From positions 7,990 through 71,989 of the forward strand of contig CAZGFY010000007.1 in assembly GCA_964525015.1 (NCBI GenBank): a DNA stretch of 64,000 nucleotides. Reading direction: 5' to 3'. The notes under the pieces are model-generated. The model saw nothing but the letters and a program-made list of their open reading frames with translations, did not search any database and had not been told where the DNA came from. The stretch is from RGIG3102 sp964525015 (GTDB lineage: Bacteria > Bacillota > Clostridia > Oscillospirales > Ruminococcaceae). The translations under genes were made by a program, and so were the position numbers. Each line of letters starts with the position of its first letter. Position 1 is the first letter of the stretch. Below, in pieces: positions 51,820 through 60,683 of this stretch.

Positions 51820-52722
51820 ATGCTAGAATTCCATAAATTAAAATTAGAAGACTACAAGGAAATAGATGCTATCTTAAAAAAAGATAGTATTGAAAATGCA
51901 GAGCACTGCTTTTTACCGATGTATATTTGGTCTTATATATATCCTGTTTGCGTTAGCATTTATCAAAACACTGTTTTTATGCGAACACACGATAAAGATT
52001 CAAATGCAGATTGGTATTTAGCACCAGCTGGCGATTTAGACTTCGAAACTTCTCTAAAATTAATTATAGAAGATAATGAAAAAAGGGGATATAAGCTAGT
52101 GATTTACAGCTTATCCGAAAAGCAAGAAAAAATAATAAAAGAAAAATACCAAGACTCTTTTAATATAGAATATAATAGAGATAACGCCGACTATATTTAT
52201 CTAACCGAAGATTTAACTAAATTAGAAGGCAAAAAATATCAAAAAAAACGAAACCATATATCAAGATTTAAAAGAGATAATCCAGAATATGAATTTGTTT
52301 TAATAAATAAAGATAATGCTATGGAAGCTGAAGAATTTGAAGATAGCTGGTTTGAAAGATATCAAAGTGAATATAGCGATGATTTAGCCGGAGAAAGAGA
52401 AGCTATCGATGTTGTTTTAGAAAATTTTGAAGAGCTTGATTTAATGGGGGCTATGATTAAAGTTAATGGTGAAATAGTGGCGATGACTGTTGCCTGTGCT
52501 ATTAGCGAAAATATGGTTGATATTATTATTGAAAAGGCTATTCACGAAGTTAATGGGGCATATGCTATTATCAACAATGAGTTTGCAAAAAATTGCCTGC
52601 AAGGATTTAAATATATAAATCGTGAAGATGATTTAGGGGAAGAAGGCCTCAGAAAAGCAAAACTTTCCTACTATCCAATTGAAATTAGAGAGAAAATTAA
52701 TATTGAATATATTAAAAATTAA
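51820..52722 (+). CDS. DUF2156 domain protein
   Basis: A 300-residue soluble protein of the DUF2156 family, related to the C-terminal GNAT-like domain of lysyl-phosphatidylglycerol synthase MprF. Visible: HCFLPMYIWSYIYPVCVSI near the start, then YLTEDLTKLEGKKYQKKRNHISRF and GEIVAMTVACAISENMVDIIIEKAI, ending GLRKAKLSYYPIEI. It has no membrane part, so it is not MprF itself. The likely activity is aminoacyl or acyl transfer; substrate unknown. It is 23 bp after tmk and 28 bp before a GNAT gene. Confidence 0.85.
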   Translation: MLEFHKLKLEDYKEIDAILKKDSIENAEHCFLPMYIWSYIYPVCVSIYQNTVFMRTHDKDSNADWYLAPAGDLDFETSLKLIIEDNEKRGYKLVIYSLSEKQEKIIKEKYQDSFNIEYNRDNADYIYLTEDLTKLEGKKYQKKRNHISRFKRDNPEYEFVLINKDNAMEAEEFEDSWFERYQSEYSDDLAGEREAIDVVLENFEELDLMGAMIKVNGEIVAMTVACAISENMVDIIIEKAIHEVNGAYAIINNEFAKNCLQGFKYINREDDLGEEGLRKAKLSYYPIEIREKINIEYIKN

Positions 52723-52750
52723 TATATAGCAGAAAGGAAAAATATATAGT

Positions 52751-53563
52751 ATGATTTTAACTACTGCAAAAAATGAAGATATAGATTATTTAAAAGCCTT
52801 ATGGAACACAGCGTTTGATGATGGAACAAAAGGCTACTGCGATTTTGCCTTTACATTATGCGATATAGAAAATATTTATATCTTAAAAGTGGAAGAAAAA
52901 ATTGTTTCGATGCTTATGGCAATCGAAGTTTTTATAAAAGGTGAAAAAGGGTATTATTTATATAGTGCTTGCACTGATAGAAATTATCGAAATAAGGGAT
53001 ATATGAAGGCTTTAATTGAATTTTCATATAAAGATAGGATAGAAAAAGGGGATAAATTCTGTATAACTAAGCCCGATAATGATACCTTATTTCCGTTTTA
53101 TGAAAAGGTTGGCTTTACTAAAAAAACATATCTTCGAGAATTTGAAACTGTTATTAAAAAGAATATGTGGGCATCAGCTGAATTTGATATACTAACATCA
53201 TCACGAATGAAGAGTATGCGAAAAGAAAAATGCGAGATGGCGTATGCTGATTTTTCAAGTAAAGGATATGAAAAATTTGCAGAATATATATATTCATTCG
53301 GTGGCTCAACAGCTGAAAATAAAAATGGATACTGCATTTATTATATTGAAAATAATAAAATGTTTGTAAGAGAGTTATTCTCAAAAAGAACAATTCACGC
53401 ACTAGAGCTCCTTGAAGCTATAAGAGAGCGAACAGGGGTTGAAAGAGCGAGAATATCATTAAATGAAAACTCTGATTTATTTTTAGGTGAAGGCGTTTTA
53501 AGGCCATACTGCTTAATTAGGGGCATTGATGAAGAAGTATATGCAAACTTAATGTTTGATTAA
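52751..53563 (+). CDS. GNAT family N-acetyltransferase
   Basis: A 270-residue protein with an N-terminal GNAT domain: YLYSACTDRNYRNKGYMKALIEF is the acetyl-CoA binding motif A and LFPFYEKVGFTKK is motif B. The extra C-terminal 110 residues recall Eis-like two-domain acetyltransferases. The substrate is unknown. It is embedded in the thyX-to-nitroreductase operon. Confidence 0.82.
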   Translation: MILTTAKNEDIDYLKALWNTAFDDGTKGYCDFAFTLCDIENIYILKVEEKIVSMLMAIEVFIKGEKGYYLYSACTDRNYRNKGYMKALIEFSYKDRIEKGDKFCITKPDNDTLFPFYEKVGFTKKTYLREFETVIKKNMWASAEFDILTSSRMKSMRKEKCEMAYADFSSKGYEKFAEYIYSFGGSTAENKNGYCIYYIENNKMFVRELFSKRTIHALELLEAIRERTGVERARISLNENSDLFLGEGVLRPYCLIRGIDEEVYANLMFD

Positions 53564-53588
53564 TTAAAAGAAGGGAATACAAAATATA

Positions 53589-54662
53589 ATGAAAAAAATT
53601 ATTAAATTTTTAGTTTTGCTAATAGTTGTAGTGGCTATTGGGATAGGTGCTTATGCATTTAGCGAAATTAATGGCAAAAGCGAAGGTGAAGAAGTGATTG
53701 TCTCAGTTCCTATGGGAAGTGGAACAAGTGTGATTGCCGATATTTTAGAAGAAAATAATGTAATTGGAAACGCCTTAGTTTTTAAAATCTACACAAGAGT
53801 AAACCCAGTTGATGGTTTGCAATATGGAGATTTTACGCTAAGAGAAGATATGAGCTATGATGAAGTTATAACAGCGCTTCAAAGTATTGCATCTGTTAAA
53901 GAAACAGTGAGCGTTACATTTCCAGAAGGATTTACCTTAATTCAAATGGCACAAAGGCTAGAAAATGAAGGCCTATGCACAGCAGAAGAATTTATCGAAA
54001 CTGCAAATAATGGGGATTTCTCTCAATTTGAATTTTGGACTGCTATTAATGATAATCCAAATAAATTTATGAAAGCTGAAGGATATCTATTCCCTAGCAC
54101 CTATGAATTTTACACAGATGAAACAGTTTATAATATAGTAGAAAGATTATTCGCTGAATTTGATAAAAGAATAACTGATGAAATGTATTTTCAAATGGAC
54201 GCTATCGGAATGAGCCTTGATGAAGTTATCACATTAGCATCTTTTGTTCAAGAAGAAGCAGGACACCCAGATAATCAGCCATATGTTGCAGCTGTTTTAA
54301 TGAATAGAATAGTGCCAAACAATGTTGTAATGAGATTAGAATGCAATGTTTGTAGCCATATTAATGAGCCAGGAAACTATGTTTATGATTATATAGTGCC
54401 ATACTATGGTGGAGAAAACAATGTGCCAGCTGGAATGATGGAAGCTTATAATACTTATAAAATTGAAGGACTTCCACCAAGCCCAATTTCAAACCCAGGT
54501 ATTGATGCTATAACAAACACATTATGGCCAGCAGAAGATTTTGAAGAATATTATTTCTTCTTAACAGATTTAACAGGAAAATACTACTACTCTAAGACAG
54601 TAGCTGAACACGACAGAAACTGGGATATTGCTCTTAGTATAAATGCAGGATTAAAAAAATGA
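53589..54662 (+). CDS. mltG: Endolytic transglycosylase MltG
   Basis: A 357-residue protein with one N-terminal transmembrane helix (IIKFLVLLIVVVAIGIGAYAF) and the YceG/MltG domain outside. VSVPMGSGTSVIADILEENNVI and TFPEGFTLIQMAQRL form the LysM-like part; KAEGYLFPSTYEF and LASFVQEEAGHPDNQPYVAAVLMNRI contain the catalytic Glu (SFVQEEA in place of the common SIVEKE). It cuts new glycan strands and sets their length. The stop overlaps the next start (ATGA), and the U32 gene after it matches the yrrL-yrrN order of B. subtilis. Confidence 0.93.
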   Translation: MKKIIKFLVLLIVVVAIGIGAYAFSEINGKSEGEEVIVSVPMGSGTSVIADILEENNVIGNALVFKIYTRVNPVDGLQYGDFTLREDMSYDEVITALQSIASVKETVSVTFPEGFTLIQMAQRLENEGLCTAEEFIETANNGDFSQFEFWTAINDNPNKFMKAEGYLFPSTYEFYTDETVYNIVERLFAEFDKRITDEMYFQMDAIGMSLDEVITLASFVQEEAGHPDNQPYVAAVLMNRIVPNNVVMRLECNVCSHINEPGNYVYDYIVPYYGGENNVPAGMMEAYNTYKIEGLPPSPISNPGIDAITNTLWPAEDFEEYYFFLTDLTGKYYYSKTVAEHDRNWDIALSINAGLKK

Positions 54663-55885
54663 TAAATAAAAAACCAGAAATACTATCACCAGCAGGTGAT
54701 ATTGAAAGATTAGAATACGCCTTTACTTATGGTGCAGATGCAGTTTATCTAGGAGCCGAGGAATTTGGAATGAGAACTTCTTCTAAAAATTTCTCGCTAG
54801 AAGAACTTGAAAAAGCTGTGCAAATGGCTAATAGCTTAGATAAAAAAGTTTACCTAACTTTAAATACAGTGCCAACAAACGAAGACGTTAAAAAAATGCC
54901 TGAATTTATTAAAAAGGTTTATGATATTGGAATTCACGCAGTTATCGTTGCAGATTTAGGCGTTTTATCTATGGTAAAAGAAGTTGCACCAGATTTAGAA
55001 GTTCATTTTTCAACGCAGGTAGGAATTGTAAACTATACTGCTGCTAATATGGCATATAAATTAGGGGCAAAAAGAGTTGTTTTAGCTAGAGAGTTATCTT
55101 TTGAAGATATTATAACAATAAGAGAAAACACCCCAGAAGATTTAGATATCGAATGCTTTGTTCACGGGGCAATGTGTATGTCTTTTTCAGGCAGATGCCT
55201 ATTATCCCACTACTTAACTGGTAGAGATGCAAACAAAGGGGAATGTGCTCAGCCTTGCAGATGGGAATGGACTTTAAGCGAGAAAAAAAGGCCGAATAAG
55301 TTTTTTGATATAGCTGAAGATGAATATGGCTCAGCGTATATTATGAACGCCGATGATTTATGTATGGCACCATATATAGATTTACTTGTAAAAGCAGGGA
55401 TAACTAGCCTTAAAATTGAAGGACGCTCAAAAAGCTTTTACTATGTTGCATCAGTAACATCGGCTTATAGAAAAGCGCTAGACACCTATTTACAAGATAC
55501 TGAAAACTTTGTTTGTCCAAATGAAGTGCTAGAAGAACTTACAAAAACTAGCCATAGAAACTATTCAACTGGATTTTACTTTGGAGCAGAAAACGCAACG
55601 CAAACAACTAATACTTCAAGCTATATAAGAGAATATGATTTATTAGCAGTTGTTTTAAGAACTGAAAATGGAACTTTATTCGCTCAGCAAAGGGGCAAAT
55701 TTGAACTTGGAGATGAAATAGAAATTTTACAGCCAAATGGAGAGAATATCCTATTTACTCCAGAAAAAATATTTGATGAAAAAGGAGAAGAAATATCTTC
55801 AACTCCACATTCAATGATGAATTTTAGCTTTAAAATAGACCTTGATATCCCAAGGCTGTCGATTATAAGAAGAAAAGCAAAGTAA
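54659..55885 (+). CDS. U32 family peptidase-like protein (TrhP-like tRNA hydroxylation protein)
   Basis: A 408-residue protein of peptidase family U32. KPEILSPAGDIERLEYAFTYGADAVYLG is the N-terminal signature, and FVHGAMCMSFSGRCLLSHYLTGRDANKGECAQPCRWEW holds the four Cys expected to bind an iron-sulfur cluster. This is the short YegQ/TrhP branch, whose members hydroxylate U34 of tRNA using prephenate. B. subtilis has related genes just after mltG, so TrhP is the best reading, though other U32 roles cannot be excluded. Confidence 0.87.
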   Translation: MINKKPEILSPAGDIERLEYAFTYGADAVYLGAEEFGMRTSSKNFSLEELEKAVQMANSLDKKVYLTLNTVPTNEDVKKMPEFIKKVYDIGIHAVIVADLGVLSMVKEVAPDLEVHFSTQVGIVNYTAANMAYKLGAKRVVLARELSFEDIITIRENTPEDLDIECFVHGAMCMSFSGRCLLSHYLTGRDANKGECAQPCRWEWTLSEKKRPNKFFDIAEDEYGSAYIMNADDLCMAPYIDLLVKAGITSLKIEGRSKSFYYVASVTSAYRKALDTYLQDTENFVCPNEVLEELTKTSHRNYSTGFYFGAENATQTTNTSSYIREYDLLAVVLRTENGTLFAQQRGKFELGDEIEILQPNGENILFTPEKIFDEKGEEISSTPHSMMNFSFKIDLDIPRLSIIRRKAK

Positions 55886-55901
55886 GAAAGGAATTTTAAT
55901 T

Positions 55902-56453
55902 ATGAATGCAATTGAATTATTAACCAAAAGAAGAAGTGTCAGAAGATACACAGAAACTCCTGTATCAAGCGAAGTTTTAAAAGAAATAGTTGATATTGCA
56001 AAGTTTTCTCCATCTTGGGCAAACACTCAAACAACAAGATACAACTTTGTGACTAGTGAAAATCTATTAAAAGAAATTGCCCAAAATGGCGTTAGAGGAC
56101 ATGTTTACAATAAAAAGGCTATTGATAGAGCAAAAGGCATATTAGTTTTAACATATGTTGAAGGTGTAAGTGGCATTTTAGAAGGAAAAGTTGAAGATAC
56201 AAACGGCGAAAACACTGCTAAATGGGAAGTGTTCGACGCTGGTATTGCTTGCCAAACTTTCTGCCTTGCAGCATATGAAAAAGGCGTTGGAACTTGTATT
56301 TTTGGCGTTATAGACGATGAGAAAATTGCAAAAATAATTAATCTTCCTGAAAACGAAAAAGTTGCGGCAATTATAACTTATGGATATTTTGAAGATGAAG
56401 GAAAAGCTGCACCGCCAAGAAAAGAAACAGAAGAATTAATGAAAGTTCTATAA
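55902..56453 (+). CDS. Nitroreductase family protein
   Basis: A 183-residue FMN-dependent oxidoreductase. IELLTKRRSVRRYTETPVSSEVLKEIVDIAKFSPSWANTQ is the family N-terminus, with the Arg-Arg-Ser-Val-Arg FMN contact, and FDAGIACQTFCLAAYEKGVGTCIFG follows. Physiological substrate unknown. It has AGAAAGGAA upstream and is the last gene of the operon before a terminator. Confidence 0.9.
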   Translation: MNAIELLTKRRSVRRYTETPVSSEVLKEIVDIAKFSPSWANTQTTRYNFVTSENLLKEIAQNGVRGHVYNKKAIDRAKGILVLTYVEGVSGILEGKVEDTNGENTAKWEVFDAGIACQTFCLAAYEKGVGTCIFGVIDDEKIAKIINLPENEKVAAIITYGYFEDEGKAAPPRKETEELMKVL

Positions 56454-56458
56454 AAATA

Positions 56459-56487
56459 AAGCCTGCTAAAATTTTAGCAGGCTTTTT
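56459..56487 (+). terminator. Terminator after nitroreductase gene
   Basis: AAGCCTGCTAAAA pairs with TTTTAGCAGGCTT, then TTTTG. Confidence 0.9.
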
Positions 56488-56525
56488 GTATGCGAAATAT
56501 ATTTTATATATAAATAAAAAAACTC

Positions 56526-56554
56526 TTGACAATATTAAAAAATGGTGATATCAT
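56526..56554 (+). promoter_or_regulatory. amt promoter
   Basis: TTGACA (56526-56531), 17-bp spacer, TATCAT (56549-56554). It drives a leader of about 200 nt. Confidence 0.7.
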
Positions 56555-56568
56555 AAGTCCCATAAGAT

Positions 56569-56611
56569 ACAGCAAAGGCGCTGTGAACAATGTGGTTCAC
56601 AGCGTTTTTTT
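56569..56611 (+). promoter_or_regulatory. amt leader attenuator 1: hexaloop hairpin overlapping a terminator
   Basis: The 5-bp hairpin ACAGC-AAAGGC-GCTGT (56569-56584) shares GCTGT with the left arm of a terminator (CGCTGTGAAC at 56579-56588 with GTTCACAGCG at 56595-56604, then T7). The two structures exclude each other. The hexaloop has A at position 1 and G at position 4, as in ANTAR-protein target RNAs. Confidence 0.6.
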
Positions 56612-56683
56612 GTATATTATAAGATTTTTAAATAATTTTACTATATTTAGTATACCGGTTGCTATTTTAGTGAAATAACATTT

Positions 56684-56748
56684 AACACAAAGGTGTGTTC
56701 ATTACAAGCTAATATTTTAGCTTGTAGTAAACACACTTTCTTTTTTTT
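56684..56748 (+). promoter_or_regulatory. amt leader attenuator 2: hexaloop hairpin overlapping a terminator
   Basis: AACAC-AAAGGT-GTGTT (56684-56699) shares GTGTT with a long terminator stem (56689-56712 with 56717-56739, loop TATT) followed by T8 at 56741-56748. The terminator ends one base before the Shine-Dalgarno of amt. The loop is the same AAAGG as in attenuator 1. Confidence 0.6.
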
Positions 56749-56761
56749 GGAGGTTATGATT

Positions 56762-58471
56762 ATGAGTGAAGTTTCAGTAGCAGTTTTTGGAGTATGGTTT
56801 TTAATAGGTGCGGTTTTAGTTTTCTTTATGCAGGCTGGATTTGCAATGGTGGAAACAGGATTTACAAGAGCGAAAAATGCAGGGAATATCATTATGAAAA
56901 ATCTAATGGATTTTTGTATTGGTACAGTTATGTTCATTTTAATAGGTTACAGTTTATTGCTAGGTGAGGATTGGCTGGGGATAATTGGTTTGCCAAGTTT
57001 TGATATATTTAGTAATTATGAAAACTTTAACTGGTCAGGGTTTATTTTTAATCTAGTGTTCTGCGCAACAACTGCAACAATCGTTTCAGGTGCTATGGCA
57101 GAACGTACAAAATTTATATCTTATTGTGTTTACTCAGCTCTAATTAGTGGTATAGTATATCCGATTGAGGCGCACTGGATTTGGGGTGGTGGCTGGTTAG
57201 CACAAATGGGGTTTCACGATTTTGCAGGCTCAGCAGCTATACATATGGTTGGTGGTGTGGCAGCATTAATCGGTGCTAAAATTCTAGGTGCTAGAATAGG
57301 AAAGTTTTCAACAGATAAAAATGGGAAGGTGAATAAAGTTAACGCTATTCCAGGTCACTCACTAACTTTAGGTGCACTAGGTGTGTTTATCTTATGGTTT
57401 GGTTGGTATGGGTTTAACGGTGCAGCAGCAACTAGTGTTGAACAATTAGGCTCAATTTTTGTAACTACTACAATTGCACCAGCAGTTGCAGCAGTAGTTT
57501 GCATGGTAGTTACTTGGAAAATGTATAAAAAACCAGATGTTTCTATGTGTTTGAATGCAGCCCTAGGTGGATTAGTAGGAATTACAGCTGGATGTAATGT
57601 TATGGATGCTATGGGCTCAATAATAGTCGGTGCAGTGGCAGGTGTGTTAGTTATATTTGGTGTATGGCTATTAGACTATGTTCTTAATATAGACGACCCA
57701 GTTGGTGCAGTGGCTGTGCATATGATGTGTGGCATATGGGGAACAGTAGCCGTAGGGTTATTTGCAACCCCGACAGCACCAGATTCAAGTATCACAGGGC
57801 TATTTTACGGTGGTGGGATAAGTCAGCTTATGGTTCAATTAATCGGAGTTGTGTCAGTGTGTGCATGGACAGCAGTAACAATGACAGCTGTGTTTTTCTT
57901 AATTAAAGCAACAGTTGGTCTGCGCGTTACAGCAGAAGAAGAAGTAGCTGGCTTAGATATGGAAGAACATGGGCTTGCTAGCAGTTATGCTGATTTTATG
58001 CCTGCGCCAATGGGCACAGATTTAAAGCCATATGTTACTGCTAGTGATATATCTTCAATTAATATGGATAAAGCAATTCCAGTGATAAATAAATCACAAG
58101 AAAATGCTAAAATGACAAAAGTAGTAGTGGTGACAAATCAAGCAAAATTCGAAAATTTAAAATCTGCTCTTGATGATATAGGTATCACAGGAATGACAGT
58201 TACACAGGTATTAGGTTACGGTGTTCAAAAAGGTGGAAACTACTATCGTGGGGTAGAAGTGGAAGCGAAATTAATGCCAAAAGTAAAAGTTGAAATTGTA
58301 ATAAGTAAAATCCCAGTAGCACTATTAGTGGAAACGGTTAAAAAAGCGTTATACACTGGTAGTATGGGGGATGGTAAAATATTTATCTACGATGTTGAGG
58401 AAGTTGTTAGAATTAGCACTGGTGAGCAGGGCTATGATGCACTTCAAGATGAAGATAAAGAAACGGCTTAA
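56762..58471 (+). CDS. amt: Ammonium transporter fused to a PII signalling domain
   Basis: A 569-residue fusion. Residues 1-400 are an Amt/Rh channel: AGFAMVETGFTRAKNAGNI, GAMAERTKFISYCVYSALISGIVYP, and AHWIWGGGWLAQMGFHDFAGSAAIHMVGG with the paired pore His later in AVHMMCGIWG. From about 450 a GlnB/GlnK-type PII domain begins: MTKVVVVTNQAKFENLKSAL, a T-loop with GYGVQKGGNYYRG, and GDGKIFIYDVEEVVRISTGEQG. So the regulator that usually binds from outside is covalently attached. Start ATG 56762 has GGAGG upstream. Confidence 0.95.
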   Translation: MSEVSVAVFGVWFLIGAVLVFFMQAGFAMVETGFTRAKNAGNIIMKNLMDFCIGTVMFILIGYSLLLGEDWLGIIGLPSFDIFSNYENFNWSGFIFNLVFCATTATIVSGAMAERTKFISYCVYSALISGIVYPIEAHWIWGGGWLAQMGFHDFAGSAAIHMVGGVAALIGAKILGARIGKFSTDKNGKVNKVNAIPGHSLTLGALGVFILWFGWYGFNGAAATSVEQLGSIFVTTTIAPAVAAVVCMVVTWKMYKKPDVSMCLNAALGGLVGITAGCNVMDAMGSIIVGAVAGVLVIFGVWLLDYVLNIDDPVGAVAVHMMCGIWGTVAVGLFATPTAPDSSITGLFYGGGISQLMVQLIGVVSVCAWTAVTMTAVFFLIKATVGLRVTAEEEVAGLDMEEHGLASSYADFMPAPMGTDLKPYVTASDISSINMDKAIPVINKSQENAKMTKVVVVTNQAKFENLKSALDDIGITGMTVTQVLGYGVQKGGNYYRGVEVEAKLMPKVKVEIVISKIPVALLVETVKKALYTGSMGDGKIFIYDVEEVVRISTGEQGYDALQDEDKETA

Positions 58472-58479
58472 CAGAATAA

Positions 58480-58516
58480 AAAATGTCACTGCTTTTTATC
58501 AGCAGTGACATTTTAC
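58480..58516. terminator. Bidirectional terminator between amt and acetate transporter genes
   Basis: AAAATGTCACTGCT pairs with AGCAGTGACATTTT, eight-base loop, T/A runs both sides. Confidence 0.88.
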
Positions 58517-58521
58517 TAATA

Positions 58522-59151
58522 TTATTTTTTGAAAATTCCAAAAGGTTTGCCCATTGGTAGGAATTGTCTTCCAAATGTTGCATTACAAACATTTGCTGCA
58601 ACACCATAGAATGAAACTAGTGAAATTGCAAGCTCTGCCCAAGCTGCAAGTTCGTGGAAGAAGTGAGGGTTAATTCCAAGAGTTGATAGAGATAAACCGA
58701 TAAATAAAACATCGATTAAAACGAAAACTATAAATAGGAATTTACTTGTTTCAGTTGAAGCGATTGTCATAATTAATGTGAAAATTAAATATCCTAAAAA
58801 TGCAAATCCAAGCTGTTTTACATCAGCATTCGCTGCCATAGTTTCGCCAAATACACCGTTTTGAATTAGCCATGTCATAGCAACACCCATCCAGAAAAAG
58901 CCGTATCCGCAAAATGCAGTAGCGCCAAAAACATTGTTTAGTTTTGCATCTAATGCGCCAGCGTAAATTTGAGCAGCAGCCCCAAGAAAGATTGCCCAAG
59001 GGATAACTAATGATGTGCCTTCTGTAATTCCTAGTTTTTGGCTAGCTGCAACTAGTGTTACTAGTGCTAGACCAAATAGACCAATTGAAGATGGATTTGC
59101 AGTGCTAACTGCGATAGTTGTTGTGTTAGGATTGTTTGAATGTCCTGCCAT
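58522..59151 (-). CDS. satP: Acetate uptake transporter (SatP/GPR1/FUN34/YaaH family)
   Basis: A 209-residue protein with six hydrophobic helices. The family signature NPxPxGL appears as NPSSIGLFGLALVTL near the N-terminus. YAGALDAKLNNVFGATAFCGYGFFWMGVAMTW is the conserved central part. It moves acetate or succinate with protons or as an anion channel. AAAGGAG precedes ATG 59151. Monocistronic. Confidence 0.92.
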   Translation of the reverse strand: MAGHSNNPNTTTIAVSTANPSSIGLFGLALVTLVAASQKLGITEGTSLVIPWAIFLGAAAQIYAGALDAKLNNVFGATAFCGYGFFWMGVAMTWLIQNGVFGETMAANADVKQLGFAFLGYLIFTLIMTIASTETSKFLFIVFVLIDVLFIGLSLSTLGINPHFFHELAAWAELAISLVSFYGVAANVCNATFGRQFLPMGKPFGIFKK

Positions 59152-59373
59152 TGTGAATTCTCCTTTAATTGTTGAATATATCTAAAAATATTGTTGTAGT
59201 GTTGTGAAATTATACAAAACACAAACTTTTCCAATTATATCACTTTTTATTCGCTAGTTCAAGAGAAAAATGAGAAAATTGTATTAATTTGTAGAATAAA
59301 AAAAGTTTATTTTAAAAAAATATGTGTTATAATTGAAAATAAGAATAAATTTTAATAAAAAGGAGCGTAGAAG

Positions 59374-60615
59374 ATGAGAGAGATTAAACTTAAAAAAGCA
59401 GCACTAGCACTACTTAAAATCGGAGTTAACCTGCAAAAAGGTCAGGTTTTGGTTTTGCAAGCGTCAACTGAGGCACTTGATTTAGCAAGAGAAGTTACAA
59501 AACAGGCATTTGAAATGGGAGCAAAAGATGTTGTTTTGCACCTTGAAGATGCACAAATTGAAAGGCTAAGAGCAATTCACTGTGACGAAGAAACACTAAA
59601 AGAAGTTCCAGATTATAAAAAAGAAGGGCTTGAATATTATTTTAGGCAGGGGAATGCAGTTCAAATGGGATTAAATGTTACCTATCCTAGCCTTAATTTA
59701 GATGTTAAAACATCAAAACTTCTAGCTCAAAACTTTGCTAAAAATGAAGTTAGAAATGTTGTAAGAAAGTATATACACAAAGGCGAATTAAAATGGGTTG
59801 GAACAGCAAGACCAGGGGAAAACTGGGCTACTACTTTATATCCTGAGCTTTCAAAAGAAGAAGCTTTTCTAAAATTAGACAATCAAATCTTTGAAATGCT
59901 AAGAGTTGATGAAGAAACAGATGTTTTAGAAAATTGGGAAAACCATATTGAAAAATTAGCCGTTATAGCTAAAAAACTAAATGATTATAATTTCAAAAGC
60001 TTACATATAACAACAGAGCTTGGCACGAATATTAAAATGGATTTAGTTAAAAATCATATTTGGAATTCAGCTGGAAGTCAGCCATCGGAAAAATTAAAAG
60101 AAAGATATGTTGCAAATATGCCAACAGAAGAAGTCTTTACCGACCCTGATTATAGAACAGTTAGTGGAATAGTTTTTTCTTCAATGCCACTTATGGTTTC
60201 AGGAAAATTAGTTAATGATTTTTCGATAACATTTGATGATGGAAAGGCTATTTCGTGTAGTGCAAGTAAAAATATTGATTTATTAGAAGATGCTATTTTT
60301 AAAAATATGCAAACTAGATTTTTGGGCGAAGTTGCACTAGTATCAAAAGAAAGCCCTATAAAAAAATTAAATCAAGTTTTTTGTAATGGGCTTATAGATG
60401 AAAATGCAGCCTGCCATTTTGCACTTGGCTCATCTTTTCCATCCTGCATAAAAGGTGGGGATAGTATGAGTAAGGAAGAATTATTAAATGCAGGGGTAAA
60501 CGTTGCAAATGCTCATACTGATTTTATGTGGGGAACAGATAAAACAAAGGTTGTTGGGATTACTTTTGATAAAAAAGAGATAACAATAATGGAAAATGGT
60601 GATTTTGTTATATAA
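59374..60615 (+). CDS. M29 family aminopeptidase (AmpS/PepS type)
   Basis: A 413-residue metallo-aminopeptidase of the thermophilic aminopeptidase family. NLQKGQVLVLQASTEALDLAREV is the usual start. Metal ligands are the Glu residues of ANMPTEEVFTDPD, with the later FALGSSFPSC (His just before: ACHFALG) and NAHTDFMWGTDK. It releases N-terminal residues from peptides in the cytoplasm. AAAAAGGAG precedes the ATG; a TATAAT lies at 59328-59333 with a weak -35. Confidence 0.93.
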   Translation: MREIKLKKAALALLKIGVNLQKGQVLVLQASTEALDLAREVTKQAFEMGAKDVVLHLEDAQIERLRAIHCDEETLKEVPDYKKEGLEYYFRQGNAVQMGLNVTYPSLNLDVKTSKLLAQNFAKNEVRNVVRKYIHKGELKWVGTARPGENWATTLYPELSKEEAFLKLDNQIFEMLRVDEETDVLENWENHIEKLAVIAKKLNDYNFKSLHITTELGTNIKMDLVKNHIWNSAGSQPSEKLKERYVANMPTEEVFTDPDYRTVSGIVFSSMPLMVSGKLVNDFSITFDDGKAISCSASKNIDLLEDAIFKNMQTRFLGEVALVSKESPIKKLNQVFCNGLIDENAACHFALGSSFPSCIKGGDSMSKEELLNAGVNVANAHTDFMWGTDKTKVVGITFDKKEITIMENGDFVI

Positions 60616-60644
60616 AATGGAAATCTTTAATTAAATCATAAAAA

Positions 60645-60680
60645 AACAAATGACGATTTTATAATAAAATCGTCATTTTA
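60645..60680. terminator. Bidirectional terminator between aminopeptidase and alarmone synthetase genes
   Basis: AAATGACGATTTTA pairs with TAAAATCGTCATTT, flanked by A- and T-rich tracts. Confidence 0.85.
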
Positions 60681-60683
60681 ATA

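Noticed and set aside
56545..56575. A P1 hairpin of the classical ANTAR pair just upstream of attenuator 1
   Set aside because: The CATAAG-TCC-CATAAG direct repeat there does not fold to a stem with an A1/G4 hexaloop, and part of it is the promoter -10.
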